Positions 24,185 through 37,869 are shown, counted from the first letter of the stretch. The stretch: DNA of 64,000 bases from Garcia nutans (GCA_947685225.1 CANTUV010000024.1:51302001-51366000); one strand, 5' to 3'. Notes: generated from the letters alone by a model not told the origin. Numbers and translations: made by a program.

Positions 24185-27100
24185 GCATTAAGCACAATTA
24201 TAAACAATTGCAAAAGTAAAGAAAGCTTAATTAGATAAAATTAAAGAAATAAAAATTCAAGTTACATCAAAGATAACCTTAAAAGAAATTTAGTTTAGAG
24301 TGCTCTTATTAAAAAACCCAAGGTAATAAATTAAATTCAAAAACATAAGAAAATCTAACTTGGAACTTGAATTAAGAAACTTGGTGTTTGTGGCTTCAAA
24401 CTTGTGTAATCTTCTTTTCTCAATTTTCCTTTTTTCTTGCCCTTTTCCTTGGACTTTATCCTTAGACTCTTGATCCTTGGACTCTTGATCATCCCGCAAT
24501 CTTCAAATCTTTCTTTCTTTTATAGAGGAAAATTCTCTTCTAAATAGGAAGAAATTCTATCTCTTAATTCGGAACTAAAACTCTAGTTGGAATAGAAAAT
24601 TCTAGTTCAAGAAGGATTTCTTAATTCTTCTATATCCAATTCAGATTATATTTCCAAAATAGTCCAAGCTTCCCTTTTTTCTCAAAATAAGACCTAAAAT
24701 TAAAAATTTTAATTAAGTTAGCCACTGTTACAATAAAAATTCTAAAACTAAATATTTAATTTAAAAAGTAAATAAAATCTAACAAATATACTTAAAAATT
24801 AACTAAAAATAAATTAAAACAAATATAATATTATAATTAACATCAATCCATATAACCCGGAACACAGTCTGATCAGTACTAATCATTGAATTTCTTCTAT
24901 AGTCCATTGGGACAATGTGAAATTGCTATGAATTTCATAAGTTGTTGGGCATGCTCAGAAGAATTACGACCTGCCATATCTAAAAATTTAAACAAAGTAC
25001 ATGTTAGTTGACCTAATTAAAATAGATATTCAATTAGGTCAAATAGAATATGTAAAGAACATTATTGTCACATAACTATGAATTTGAAAAAAAATATATT
25101 CTTTATTGTCCAATATTTTAGTCATCCACAAATGGATAACTAAATCCATTAGTCAGCTGCAGTGGCTGATTATTTATATTTAGTTAGCTATAGTGGCAGA
25201 CTAAATGGTTTTAGTTGGCCGCAATGGCTAGCTAAAACCATTCATCGCCTATAGTGACCAACTAAAACTATTTAGTTGGCTACTATAGTCGACTATACAG
25301 AAATAACCGGTGCGAGTTTGCTAAATATTACACATAATTAGATTATCTCAATTCAATAACTAACCAATGACTCTCTCTATATATACATATCTAAAATTTG
25401 AATTTATATACAAATATATAGCTAAAATAGGGGTTAAAATAAAAATAAATGTTAAGAGGGATCGAAATTAATCAACACTCAAACCCTTTGGGAGCCACCA
25501 TCTTGACACTTATATATATATATATATATCTTAATATATTAATATTTTACAATATATTTATTTCAATAATAGCTTAATTATACTTTATTGATTAAGAGTC
25601 TAAAAAAATTTGCAAATCAAACCTTTGTAAATTCAAAAAAATATTTTTTATTTTTTATCTTGATAAAAACAATTAGATATGTATTAATTTCTTAATTATA
25701 AAAGCATTTTCAAGATATCCATAAATATAACTAGCTGAATCCTTAGTCATTATAAACATATTATTATTCTTTTTTATTTTGTCTACTAATTATCAATATA
25801 AATTCAAACACAAACACATTATTGCACTAAAAAATTAAAAAAATATATAATTTGAATTTAAATTATACAATACGAAAATAAACTAGCAAAAATATAATAT
25901 TACAGGCTAAAAAAATTATTTTATAGAAAGTTTATGATAATTGATATAAAAGAGAGAATTTAACTAGTATTATCAAAATAAATTATTAATTTTAGTATAA
26001 TTAAATCATTGTAATTGCTAAAAAAAGATATTGCAATTGAAATTGAGTATAAAAATTATTTTTTAGAGTTGTAATTTTAAGAAAATCTAAGAATTTATAT
26101 AGCTAAAGAATAAAAAATTTAAAATAATAAAAGTACCTTATGTAAAAAAAATTTTTTTTATTAAAAAAAGCACATTTTATTATCATTTTAAAATCACATG
26201 ACTAAATAATTAATATTATAAAATGCTTCAGTAAACACATAATTAAATATTTATGATTATTGATTTTCTTACAATCACAACCATATGGCTAAATGAGTTA
26301 AATTTATAATTTTTAGAATTTGGGAGGCCAATTTTTATTTATTTTAAAAATAATATATATAATAAATATATTACAAGTAAAATTGAAAATATTTAGGGGG
26401 GCTAAGGCCCCTCTTAAACTCTATATAGGTTTGCCCCTTACTAAAATAAATAAATATCAAATAACACTTTAATCAAAATATAAAAAATAATCAAATAAAT
26501 CTAATAAAATATCTATATTCTTATATAAAAGCTAAGGAAATGTACTCTCTCCTTAAGATGTCATATCATGATATTTTAAAAAATAAATAATTTCATAATT
26601 TCTCAATATCTCTTTTCTTCTCTATATATTCTTAATTTTTATATTCTCAAATCAATTTAATTATCATAATATCTGAATTTAATATGTCATCATTCAATAA
26701 TAAATTTTTAGATACAAGAAATACAAAAAAGACATTCCAATAATATATAAATAAAATTTAACATACAAAACAAAATAGAATTAGCATTTCAAGTGAAAAT
26801 ATTTGAAGAAAACAAGAGATAAGTAATTTCAAACATCTAGATCATCTTATTTTTCATCATGCCTTATATTTAATAAGGTCAGCCACACTTTCTATAACTT
26901 TATAGAATTTCAAGTCTTCTTTTTTATTTCTATTAATGATAATAATAATAAGTAAGGATGTTAGAGACAAAACAGAGAGTATGTTTTCTAATATATTATA
27001 TTATATTATTTTTTTCATTAATGGGTAAATAAATTATATAACACCAGATATTTAGGAATTCTCAAAATTTAATGTGAAATTATAAATAGCTAATTCACTA

Positions 27101-29680
27101 TCACTTTCCATACTTGAACTGATATCGATATAAATACTTCCTTTTACTATCCTATTAAAGCCATGAATCTCAATTCATCATTTATTTAGAAATAACTATT
27201 TCATAATTTTTTAATGAATTTTTATTTAATTTTAATAATTTATATAAAATTTAGAATTTAATAATTAATAAATTGTATTTACCTTTTAATCTTCTTTTAT
27301 TAAATAATTACATATTAATATAATTTCAAAATATTTAATTAACTAAATTATATTTTTTACTTTTAATTTTTTATGAATTAATTACACATTAATATAATTT
27401 AATACTATTAATTAATTGATATTTTTTAGAAATTTGAAAAGTTAAAAATATATAACTCTTAATAAATTAATTATAAATAAAGGTTGTCACATCATTAAAT
27501 TTTAAAAATGGCTAATCCGCAAATTTTTTAAATTAATTTTTATTTAATTTTAATAATTTATATAAAATTCAAAATTTAAAAATTAATAAATTATATTTGT
27601 GTCTTTTAATCTTCTATAAATTAATTACACATTAATATAATTTAATAATATATTTATATATTTTTTAGAAATTTAAAAGTTAAAAAATATACAACTCTTA
27701 ATTTCATAATCAATTAATTATAAATTAAATAATTTATTTATAATAATAATTAATTTATATGTTTTATAAATTTAAAAAATTAAACAATAAAAAATATGAT
27801 ATTCAACATTCCTTATATATATATCAAAGAAAATGAAAATATTATGTGGTGTTACAAAATATATATGTGCATAATGTGAAAAAATTGCATTTATTGTATT
27901 TAGTAAAATAACTTATTAATATAAGAATATAAAAGATATGTATTTAATAAATTATTAATAATATTTCTAACTTAAATTATTAATTTATGTATTTAATAAA
28001 TTATTAATGTAAATTTAACTACTGAAAATATTAATATATCAATATCAAGATCATATATTTAATAAATTTAATAAATTATTAATAAATATTTTAACTGAAA
28101 CTATTAATATATATAAAAAAAGATATCATATATTTAATAAATTATTAATAAATTAATAAATTTTAATAAATTTTTAAATGATCCTATAAATATGTATGAA
28201 AATAAAAGATCATATATTTGATAAATTATTATTATATGATTATAAAATATTTTATATATAAAAAATTTATTGTCAAAATTGAAAAATAAATAAAAAGTAA
28301 ATTTTCATGTAATGTATATGTACAATATAAAAATATAATACATTATAGTTATTTATCTCTTTATATATTATTTATGTGTCATAATTTTTTATATGAAATT
28401 ATTAATATATAAAAATAAAAATTTAAATCATATTTTAATTTTATTTTCTATAACTATACTAATGATGGTTAGTTATATTAAATCTAAAATTTATTGACTA
28501 AAACAATTAATATATAAAAATAAAATGTCATATATTTCATAAATTATTAATATATAAATATAATAAAATATTTATAACACGATAAAAAATCATATTCACA
28601 TATCGTGCGAACATACGACTAATAATAAATATATAACGAAGAATAATATTATTATTAAACTTTGGATGATGACAGCGACTGACCAAATTAAAAGCTAATG
28701 CCAGAGGCGATGATTGAATGATAAAATTTGACAAATAATTTTTAGTTAGTGAAGTTAACGGGGAAGATGAAAGAAGAGGTATATTTGCTGTGTTTTTAAG
28801 ATTTATGTAAAAAATAATTAATGATATAATGTTAATTTATTGCTGTCAATTTATAAATTTTATTAAAAAAATTAAAATTTTATTATATATTTGCCCACAA
28901 TTATATTTATAAAAGTGGCAGTGCATATGTTTGTCTCCTACGAATAAATTAAAATTGAAGAATTTTGGACAACAAATTAAAATTTGAATATTAATGGTAC
29001 CTGTGAAAAAAATTCAACAGCGTTGGTAAAATTGATAACGTATTGCTCTTTGTTTGGTGATGCGACATTAAACAATTTAAAAGTAGGACCGTAATTTAGC
29101 TGAGCTTTAGAATTTTTAAGCTCGGCTTATTATAAAATTATCGAGTTTAAAGTTAAACTCGAATCGAGCTCGAATCGAACCTAAACTTATATTGAATCAG
29201 CTTATATATCTTGTATTTTGAACTTGATTTAAATAAATTTTACGAATCCAACGTACTTATTTCAATTTTTATTTTTTATTAATCTTTTATATATTTTTAT
29301 AGAATATATATTAAAATTAATATTTTTATAAAATATAAATATTATGATTATATATTAATAAAAATAAAATAAAATATTATATTATTATAATTTTATATTT
29401 TATTATAAATTATTAAATTATTTTATATTATTTAATTAATTTATTAATTATATATAATATATATTAATAAATTATATAAATAAAATTAGTTAAAAAATTA
29501 ATATATATAAATTAAATTATATATATTTTTAATCTAATATAATAAATAAATTAATTTAAAATTTTTTAACAAAATTTTTAAATAAGTCAATTCATGATCA
29601 AGGGTCTCAGTTTGGCTCATGGTCAGCTAGAATGAAATGTGCTGTAGCTTGCCTCATTTATCGCGCTGAAATTTACATCC
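24185..29680. other. AT-rich intergenic DNA
   Basis: No supported gene. 24185-24870 continues the dispersed repeat split by the solo LTR. A minus-strand frame of 26 codons (24977-24897, starting MAGRNSSEHAQQ) is seen but too short to call. A run of TA dinucleotides lies at about 25507-25530. 26570-28600 is extremely AT-rich and holds diverged copies of a segment (about 27200-27470 and 27510-27720) and of the phrase ATATTTAATAAATTATTAAT. About 29090-29200 has CTCGAATCGAGCTCGAATCG, a short dispersed-repeat motif. Confidence 0.6.
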
Positions 29681-29690
29681 TATATTTAAG
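29681..29690 (+). promoter_or_regulatory. Possible TATA element of D2HGDH
   Basis: TATATTTAAG lies 178 bp before the candidate start codon at 29859, in a stretch less AT-extreme than the upstream DNA. Position and sequence fit a plant core promoter, but nothing else supports it. Confidence 0.3.
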
Positions 29691-29858
29691 AGTATTTGTT
29701 TTCAAAAGGTGAAAAGTGCTACCTGTCAGACTGTCAGCGTAAGCAACGTCCAATCTGAACAGAGCTTGACGAAGATGATCATGTTATGTTAAAGAACTGA
29801 AACCAATACACTTTTTAATTTTGTGTACAAAACTCAAAATCCAGATTGGGGATTACAG

Positions 29859-32800
29859 ATGATGATCAAGTGCAGAGCAGCCCATCGCTTCTTAGGTCAC
29901 TGCTGCAAGTCACTATTTGATCATTCTAATCTACGCCCCGCTTCAGGCAATAATCATTTACCCATTTGCTATTTTTAATCTTTTCATGTTTAATTTTGAT
30001 CTTCAAAAGTTGAAGCTGTCTATTGAAACAGGATTTACGCATTACTTGAATGGAAATGGTGAACACCAGAAGCTTAGGGATTGCAGAGAAATTCTCTGGC
30101 CTTGTGTAGGAAGAGGCCTTGGAAGTGTGTGGGCAGTTCAGTGTAGAAGTTTTGGCTCTGTGGCTACGAAAATTCAGAGAAGTTCATTGTTTGCAAACTT
30201 GAATTCTGATGATATAATGTATTTTGAGGGGATTTTAGGCGACAAAAATGTTGTTCAGGATGAAGATAGGTTGGAATCTGCAAATTTAGATTGGATGCAT
30301 AAATACAAAGGTTCCAGCAGGCTTCTTCTCCTACCTAGGAACACTGAAGAGGTTGGTTCACTTCATGCTTCTATTGGATTTCTGCTGTAATTTTCAATTT
30401 ACTTGCAGTTTGTTTTCTTTTGATTTGTATTTGAGGAATTGATTTTCTTGTTTAATAAGTACGCTTGCTATCTGAGTATTCTTGAATTCATTCTGTAGAG
30501 AGAATTATATTAGGTAGTTCACTTCTTACTTTAATTGAATTTTTCTGGATCGGATTCACAGTATTGACTCTCTTTTTTAATTATTATGCTGCCTAAGTAT
30601 TCTGGAAATTGTTTATGTATATAGTGGATTTGCAAGAGGAGAATTCAAAGATGTGAGGCTGTAACGCCAGATTCACTAAGTTTGTCGTTGGGTTAATTCT
30701 CAACTGTGTAAATTATGTTTTACATTGAAAATTGGGGCTTATAAGTTAATGCATTTATTTAGCTAATAAAAACCTAAGAAGCCAAAAGGGTCTCAAAGAA
30801 AGAGATAAAATGTTGTTATCCATTCGAATGTGAATGGTTCATAGGAATTATTGGACCAGTAGGGTAATAATTACATTTGTTTGAAACTTGGATACTTTCA
30901 ACTTATAATGTTTATTGATTACTTATCGGTATTTTTTTCCTTGTCTGTGAGGAATGTTTATTGATTTTGTTGAAGTACATGATATGAACTTCAGTTATTT
31001 CATGCTTTTTTGCATGATGAAATCCTGTATTTAAGTTGGCCTCCACTGAATACTCCTAGATTTACCACTGCAAGTCTACAACTTGGTGTCAAAATAATGT
31101 TTATGTACTCTCTCTCCCTCTTTCTCTCTCTCTTTTTTTTTCTGCAGGTCTCTCAGATTCTAAAATATTGTAATTCTAGGCACTTGGCTGTTGTTCCCCA
31201 AGGTGGAAATACTGGTCTTGTAGGTGGAAGTGTGCCAGTTTTTGATGAGGTGATGCCATAATTCCCCTTGTGAGTTGTGATCATAATTGTTGTTTAACAT
31301 TCTGTTAGGAAACACGACCTGTTATTATTAGCATTGTTTTTGGGTTCTTGGCTTATTCCATGCTTGACATACATGATTATTAAAGCTCTTTAATATTCCA
31401 TAATCTGATTTTCTTTTAACTTATTAGATGCTGTTTGTGTTAGGAACATTGAAGGTTCACCATTCACCAAATGGTTTTTGTACTTATTAATTTTTGTAAT
31501 TACAATAGTGGATTTAGATAGTCAGCTCAATTCAATGTTGAACAAAGGTGCAAAATGAGCGATGAGCTTGGAGATCAGAATTTGGTTAAACAATCCAGTG
31601 GTGAAAAGAAGATAAAGAAGGGGGAGCTTTAATTAATTGTAGTTAGAACTTTTAGTGCATACAATGCACTGACTTTGTTATGGTGTAATTGAGAAACTGG
31701 ATGAGTGCTTGAGAAAGTAAGGTTAAGGAAACTTGGATATTTTTCAGTGCAGCCAGATTGGACTTTTAATCCTTTTAAACATGGTTTTAGCAGGTTTGGA
31801 GGAAGATGAGGATCATTAGCTGCTTTACATTGTGTTCTAACTCTAACATCTCAATAAGTCACTTGATGCGAGGTTGCATGTAATGGACCAGTGTTGGACA
31901 ATTGAGTAGTTGACTGTCTTTATAAGCTCTAAATATGTTTAATTTAACTGCATGTCCACATATGAGAGTACAAAAATGTAACATGCGGTCCAGGTTATTC
32001 AGATAAAAATCATATTTCGTAGTTAGTGGAAAACATCTCCTTCATAATCTAATGAGCTAAAGCTAACTCATAATCTGTTCTACAGGTGATCATCAGTATG
32101 AGTTCAATGAATAGCATTTTAGCTTTTGACAAGGTAGGTTTGTTGCCCCTTAATTTATTCTTGTTTTGGCGCGCGCGCGCACACACACACAAGAAAAGTG
32201 TATTTCATAACTTCTAGTTGCTAGATACTTGAGTTGCATTTCTTATGTTCTCTTTTTTCAGCTGTTGTTTTTATTAGATTCAAGAGGTTTCTCTCTGTCT
32301 GTCAGTCTTTTTTTTTCATGTTAAACATATATTCCAGTAATATAATTTCAATTTCAATGTCAAGAGTATTTTAGTTTTCGTTTCTATTCATCCTAAATTG
32401 ATTATCTCTTTCTATTGTTCAGGTTAATGGCATATTTGTTTGTGAAGCTGGATGCATATTGGAAAATCTGATATCTTACCTGGAAAACCAAGGGTACTAG
32501 TCCTGAATATCTGTTTTCTTTTCTTGGCCTTCGACATTCTGAAAAATACCAAATAGAGAAGATAATACCACATAATACAACTGAAATGGAGTTCAGTTGA
32601 TTTGCTTAAAAATGCAATTATAATTATTTCAGTTTCTTAGGAACTACTGTTGACATGTTTTTCGGGATGAGCAACAACTCTTGTTAATTTTGTAATGAGA
32701 ATGCAGTTGATATCATTTTTGGTAATTTATTCTTTTGCAACTGAATGAATAGCATTTGACTTTCTTCAGATCCTATCATTTTTTAGAAAGTTCTGGTGTT

Positions 32801-35800
32801 TTCTTGATTTTGATATTTTATTCAATTTAACTGCGAAATATAACTATTCATAGTGTTGAAATAAATATAGACAGGTTAAACTGTACGAACATGTGATATC
32901 GATTCTTCTTGGTCTTGTTTGATGTTTGTGACAATGCATCTCTCTTATGTGGTTTAGTCCTTATATCTAAGTGGAATAGTACATTATGAATGGAACTTTG
33001 ACATTTTGTTGATATTAAGTGAATAATGTTTCTATTCAGATTTATTATGCCACTGGACTTGGGTGCAAAAGGAAGCTGCCAAATTGGTGGAAATGTTTCA
33101 ACTAATGCTGGTGGTTTGCGCCTTGTTCGTTATGGTTCACTTCATGGGAGTGTTCTCGGTGAGAGTTGTCACTGTCTAGTGAAGTTTGAAATTGAAAAGG
33201 CACTTTCTTTCCAGTAGTCATAGTAACAAGGAAATATAGCATGAAATTTGGCATGATTATGTGAATGCACGACTTTTTAAAGATTTTAGTTCTACATATT
33301 TTAGGAAGAAATTTGGAAAATAATTTAATTGAGATTGTTTTTTGTATTTTAATTATTAAGGGTATTTTTGGGTATTCAATCTTGTTATTTGAATGATTGC
33401 CTATTCAATAAATTTGAGTATTTGGTCTTTAATTTTTCCTTCCTCTCTATTATTGCTACAATACTTTGGGTACTGTTTCATAGCTCCATGTTCCAATTTA
33501 TTTCTTGGTCCTACATCATTATGTAACTAAGAATTTTCTACCACAAAATAATGTTATTCTGGTAAATATAAAGAAATGAGCGTATACGTATTGTGCATGT
33601 ATTATATAGATATACTATGCTTTTGTGGTGGAAGCAATGTCTGTATACATATAATGTCATTATTGATAATTGCATGACTTGAAGTTTTCATTCTTCATAT
33701 GATCTTATCCATTACATGGGCCAGAGGTCGTACTTGTATGAAATTGATTGACACTTAGTTGCTGATAGTTGCTATTAGCTTCCAATCATGTACTTCAGTT
33801 CTAGTATTTGGCTATTACATCTGTTGCAGTTGTTTTACTCTAACACATCTTTTATGTATGTCTTGCAGGTCTTGAGGTTGTTCTAGCAAATGGCAATGTG
33901 CTTGACATGCTTGGGACTTTACGCAAGGATAATACGGGTTATGACTTGAAGCATTTGTTTATAGGTACGTGGGAAAGACTTATATTAGGGTTTCTATTTC
34001 AGGGGGGGGGTCACTAGTCTATTTTTCATTGGACGATGCTATTACATTCTGTTTGATATAGGAAGTGAAGGAACTTTGGGAATTGTTACTAAGGTGTCCA
34101 TACTTACCCCTCAAATGCTATCTTCAGTAAATATAGCTTTTCTTGCTTGCAAAGATTATCTCAGCTGTCAGGTATGATTTCAAACCAAAATAACTAAAGT
34201 TCTTTTCATGCCAAGAAAAAGGCATTATGCTCGTTATGGCAGACATACATCTAAACAAAAATCTAGTTAGGGTTGGGGTTGCCTATATGGATTCTTTTCC
34301 TCTAGTCTACTTGCATTAGAATTATGTCTAGACATTTAGGCACAAGGGAGCAAATATTTCTAGCATCACTTTGGACCTTTAGTTGAATATTTTGGTGGTT
34401 GTAGTATGCTTTATCCCTAGTTTTAGGGTTTATCTTCATTATAGTTGTTTTAGTCTTGAAAACTACACACAAGGAAGAAAAAAATTTTGAAAACTGATTT
34501 TAACAACTCCTTGTGTTTGATTACTTAGGTGGAAAATATGATTCTGTGTAACTACTAGAATTGCATTTTCATTATCTTTATTTTCCAAATTCCAAAAAGT
34601 TATATAGCACCTGATACTATTCCTTATGGCACATACAAAGTATATTATAAACCAATTTTCTTTGATATATGCCCCATTTGGAAGTTGTATTGCCTAAATA
34701 ATAATAAATATTATCCAAAATAAAAAAATGAAAGTTGAATAGTGAAAAAGGAAACCTTAGGCCTTGTTTCGTTGTGTTGGAGAATATAAATAAATCCCAC
34801 ATTGGAAAAGTATTAGAAAATATAATGACATATAAGTGGTATAGATTGGGCCTTGACACGAGCCAATTAGTTTTGTGTTAAATGAGATTCTAACCCCATT
34901 CATATGACCACTTATGTGCGTTGGCCTCACTTCCAAGGCTTGTGTATTTTTTATATAGTATCAGAGTTAGCTAGATAATGGACTAATTACCAGATGATCC
35001 TGGGCTAGAGTTTGATCTATCAGAGAACTTAGAACCATTGTTAACCTAGGGCCTCAAAGAAAATAGGTTTAGATAATTTGTGATGGACCTGAAGAGTAGG
35101 TTGCTATCCATATTTAACAAGTGACAATTGGGCTAGGCCCAGTTGCATTTGAGGAGTATTGGAGAATATAAATAAATCCCACACTGGAAAAGTACAAAAC
35201 ATAGTGACATATAAGTTGTGTAGATTGGGCCTTAACACAAGTCAATTGGTTTTGTGTTAGATGAGATTCCAATCCATTCATATGGACATTGATGTGCATT
35301 TGGCCCCACTCCTAAGGTCCGTGTAGCTTCTACAAGTTGTGCACAACATCTTTATTTGTACTTGCTATTGTTTTTTTTCCATTTCCTAATTTTCTAACTC
35401 TTAATTTTAGAGGAAAATTTGAAAAAAAAAAATTCTTTTATCTAATTTTCCGATTCTTCATTTTCTATTTTCATTTATAAGATTTCTCGTTGGGACTTTT
35501 TAATTAAAAAATATTATTAAAAATATTAATAATTAAATTTGAATATATTGTATATATAGTATATATATAGTCTCATGGTATGATTACTTAAATGTAGGAA
35601 AACTATGAAATTGAGATGGATGCATTAGAGAAATAAAACTCGGGAGTTAGTAGATTTGCCAAAAGGAAAAAGATTAGTGCGATGTAAATGGGTAGTTATT
35701 TTGAAGAACAAGACTGATGGATCTCTAGAGAGGTATAAGGTCAGATTAGTGATTAAAAGATATAGTCAAACATATGGATTATTTAGAAACCTTTGCACCA

Positions 35801-37869
35801 ATTGCTAAAATGAATATAATGAGGATTATTTTATCTTTGTTAGCTATCTATGATTGGGAACTGCAACAGTTTATGCAAAGTATGCATTTTTCGTGGAGAT
35901 TTAGAAGAAGAAATATACATGGATATTCCTCCTGGATGTAGTGTGGCAAATAATACAGTTTTTTGCAAGTTGAAGAAAGCACTTTACAGCCTGAACATCC
36001 TGAAGCAATCATTGAGGGCATGGTTTGGAAGATTTGCTAAAGTAATGTTAGTTTTGGTATATAAATAAAGAAAGATCACTCTCTTTATTAAACATTCAAA
36101 TTCAGGGAGAGTTACAACATCGTTAGTCTATGTTGGGGATATAATTATGACCGGCAACGATGACAATGAAAGACAAGTAGTGAACGATGACAATGAAAGA
36201 CAAGTAGTGATGGAATGTTTAATTAGGGAGTTTGAAATAAAGGAGCTAGGGAGACTGAAGTATTTTTTGGGTATTGAGTTTGCTTATTCAAAATAGGATT
36301 TCACAGCAAAAATATGTCTTTGGCCTTCTAAAAGAGACAGGAAGACTAGCTTTTAAATCGGCTCCAACTCGCATAGACCTTAATCATAAACTTGGTGAAG
36401 CTAGTGAAGAGTCTGCTATTGATCAAGAAATATACCAATGCTTAGCTGGAAAGCTTATCTGTCACATGCAAAGCTACATATAGCATAGTCTGTTAGTGTG
36501 ATGAATCAATTTATGCAAGGAAGTTCATTTGCAGACAGCTTATATGGTTCTAGACTATATGAAAAGAAGTGCAGGGAATGAGATTCTTTTCAAGAAAAAT
36601 AGTTTTTTAGTTCTCGAAGCATATATCGATGCTGATTATGTAGGCTCACCAGTTGATAAAAGATCTACTTTAGGGTATTGGACTCTTTTGGGTGACAATC
36701 TTGTAACATGGAGCAGTGAGAAACAAAATGTTGGGACTAGATCAAGTGCAGGAGCATCATCATTTAAATCTATGGCTTTGGGGATTCATGAATTATTATG
36801 GTTAAAATTTGTTCTTGATGACTTGAAGATAAAATGGAGTGGTTCAAGAAATTGTACCGTGATAACAAATCAACAATAAGTATCACACATAATTTGGTGC
36901 AATATGATCGATTCTGTTGATTTTAGGAGGAAAAATTGATAATTTTGTTCTATTTTTTTTAATCAACATACCAAGTTTCTATATATCCGTGGATTATCCC
37001 AACTACTAACTGCAAACCTAACTAGTAATTAAATAGGTGTATTTTCTAACAACTTACAACTAACTACTTCCTACCAATGGAATCAAACATATTGAAATTG
37101 ATAGGTTTTTCATCAAAGAAAAATTGGAAAGTAGACTGATTTGCATGCCTTATGTCTCAGTTGGGAGTCAAATTGAACTCTTGCAGATGTTCTTGTAACA
37201 TGGAGGAGTAAGAAACAAAATATTGTGGCTAGATCAAGTGCAAAAGCATAATTCAAATCTATGGCTTTGGGCATTTGTGACTTATTATGGTTAACAATTT
37301 TTCTTGATGACTTAAGATAAAATGGAGTGATTTAGTGAGATTGTACTATGATAATGAATTAGCAATAAGTATCAAATAATTGGGTGCAATATGATATAAT
37401 CAATCATATTGAAATTGGTAGGTATTTCATCAAAGAAAATTGGAAAGTAGATTGATTTGCACGCCTTATGTGCTAACTGGGGGTCAACTTGTAGATATTC
37501 TTACAAAAGGACTAAGTACTCAAGTATTTGAAGATATTATGGGCAAGCTGGGAATGATAAATCCCTATTTACCATCTTGAGGGGGAGTGTGGAAAATCTA
37601 TCAGCCAGCTGTACCAGTTGTCTTTTCTATTTTAAATGTTAATTTTCCCTAATTAGTGCATAGGCAGTATCCTCACCTAATTCGTTAGATTCCTATATTC
37701 TAGGATAAATTGTAGGATATTTCTTAAAGTAAATATGCCGTATATGTATGATTATTCAATAAAATATGATGCGTCCAATTTTCAACAGAAACTTCTACTG
37801 GAAGCAAAAAGGAAACTGGGGGAGATTCTTTCTGCAATTGAATTTTTGGATAGCGAGGCAATGAATTTG
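29859..37869 (+). CDS. D2HGDH: D-2-hydroxyglutarate dehydrogenase, mitochondrial (exons 1-8; 3' exons not in window)
   Basis: An FAD enzyme that oxidises D-2-hydroxyglutarate to 2-oxoglutarate in the mitochondrial matrix. In plants it passes electrons to ETF/ETFQO during lysine breakdown. Exons, all with GT-AG borders and matching phases: 1 ends 30351; 31148-31249; 32086-32133; 32423-32493; 33040-33158; 33869-33964; 34062-34171; 37789-37869. They encode an Arg-rich presequence (WAVQCRSFGSVATKIQR), NLDWMHKYKGSSRLLLLPRN, the FAD-binding PCMH domain with PQGGNTGLVGGSVPVFDE, GAKGSCQIGGNVSTNAGGLR, DNTGYDLKHLFIGSEGTLGI, and the start of the C-terminal domain (GEILSAIEFLDSEAMNL). The C-terminal FAD-oxidase domain, with its metal-binding His and HLGDGN motif, was not found before 64000. 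The conserved frame in exon 1 has no ATG next to the presequence: ATG 29859 is offset and may be joined by a 136-nt intron (29896-30031). ATG 29986 is the alternative. Confidence 0.93.
31111..31147 (+). promoter_or_regulatory. Polypyrimidine tract and acceptor of D2HGDH intron 1
   Basis: A long CT-repeat and T run ends in TCTGCAG directly before exon 2. It is an unusually strong acceptor and also a CT microsatellite. Confidence 0.7.
32169..32190 (+). repeat. Alternating GC/AC dinucleotide tract in D2HGDH intron 3
   Basis: A run of GC dinucleotides passes directly into AC dinucleotides, 22 bp of strict purine-pyrimidine alternation, 35 bp after the exon 3 donor. Confidence 0.85.
34775..35335 (+). 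mobile_element. TRIM (miniature LTR retrotransposon) in D2HGDH intron 7
   Basis: Two direct repeats of about 180 bp (about 34775-34955 and 35157-35335) start TGTTGGAGAATATAAATAAA and TATTGGAGAATATAAATAAA. After the first comes TAGTATCAGAG, a tRNA-Met primer site. Before the second comes a GAGGAG purine tract. The internal part is about 200 bp with no coding capacity. This is the TRIM layout. Flanks CGTTG and AGTTG suggest a 5-bp duplication with one change. The repeats differ by roughly 15%, so the insertion is old. It depends on other elements for movement. Confidence 0.85.
35580..37787 (+). pseudogene. Decayed Ty1/copia pol fragment (C5) in D2HGDH intron 7
   Basis: Plus-strand copia remains with many frameshifts. 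RT starts at about 35680 (CKWVVILKNKTDGSLERYK), then FFRGDLEEEIYMDIPPG at about 35890 and LVYVGDIIMTGND at about 36125 (catalytic YVDD changed to YVGD). RNase H reads ADYVGSPVDKRSTLGYW (36630). A second, shorter RNase H copy follows (about 37195-37560). The end is a GAGGGGGAG polypurine tract followed by TGTGGAAAAT at 37589, the start of a putative 3' LTR. The 5' half is missing. The LTR-like sequence runs up to the acceptor of exon 8. Confidence 0.85.

Noticed and set aside
24290..24499. A 69-codon minus-strand charged protein
   Set aside because: Repetitive Lys/Glu/Asp stretch (ESKDQESKDK) from a short tandem repeat in the dispersed repeat split by the solo LTR; no domain.
34003..34010. Run of eight G in D2HGDH intron 6 as a G-quadruplex or damage site
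   Set aside because: A single short run in an intron without partner runs; equally well a sequencing homopolymer artefact.
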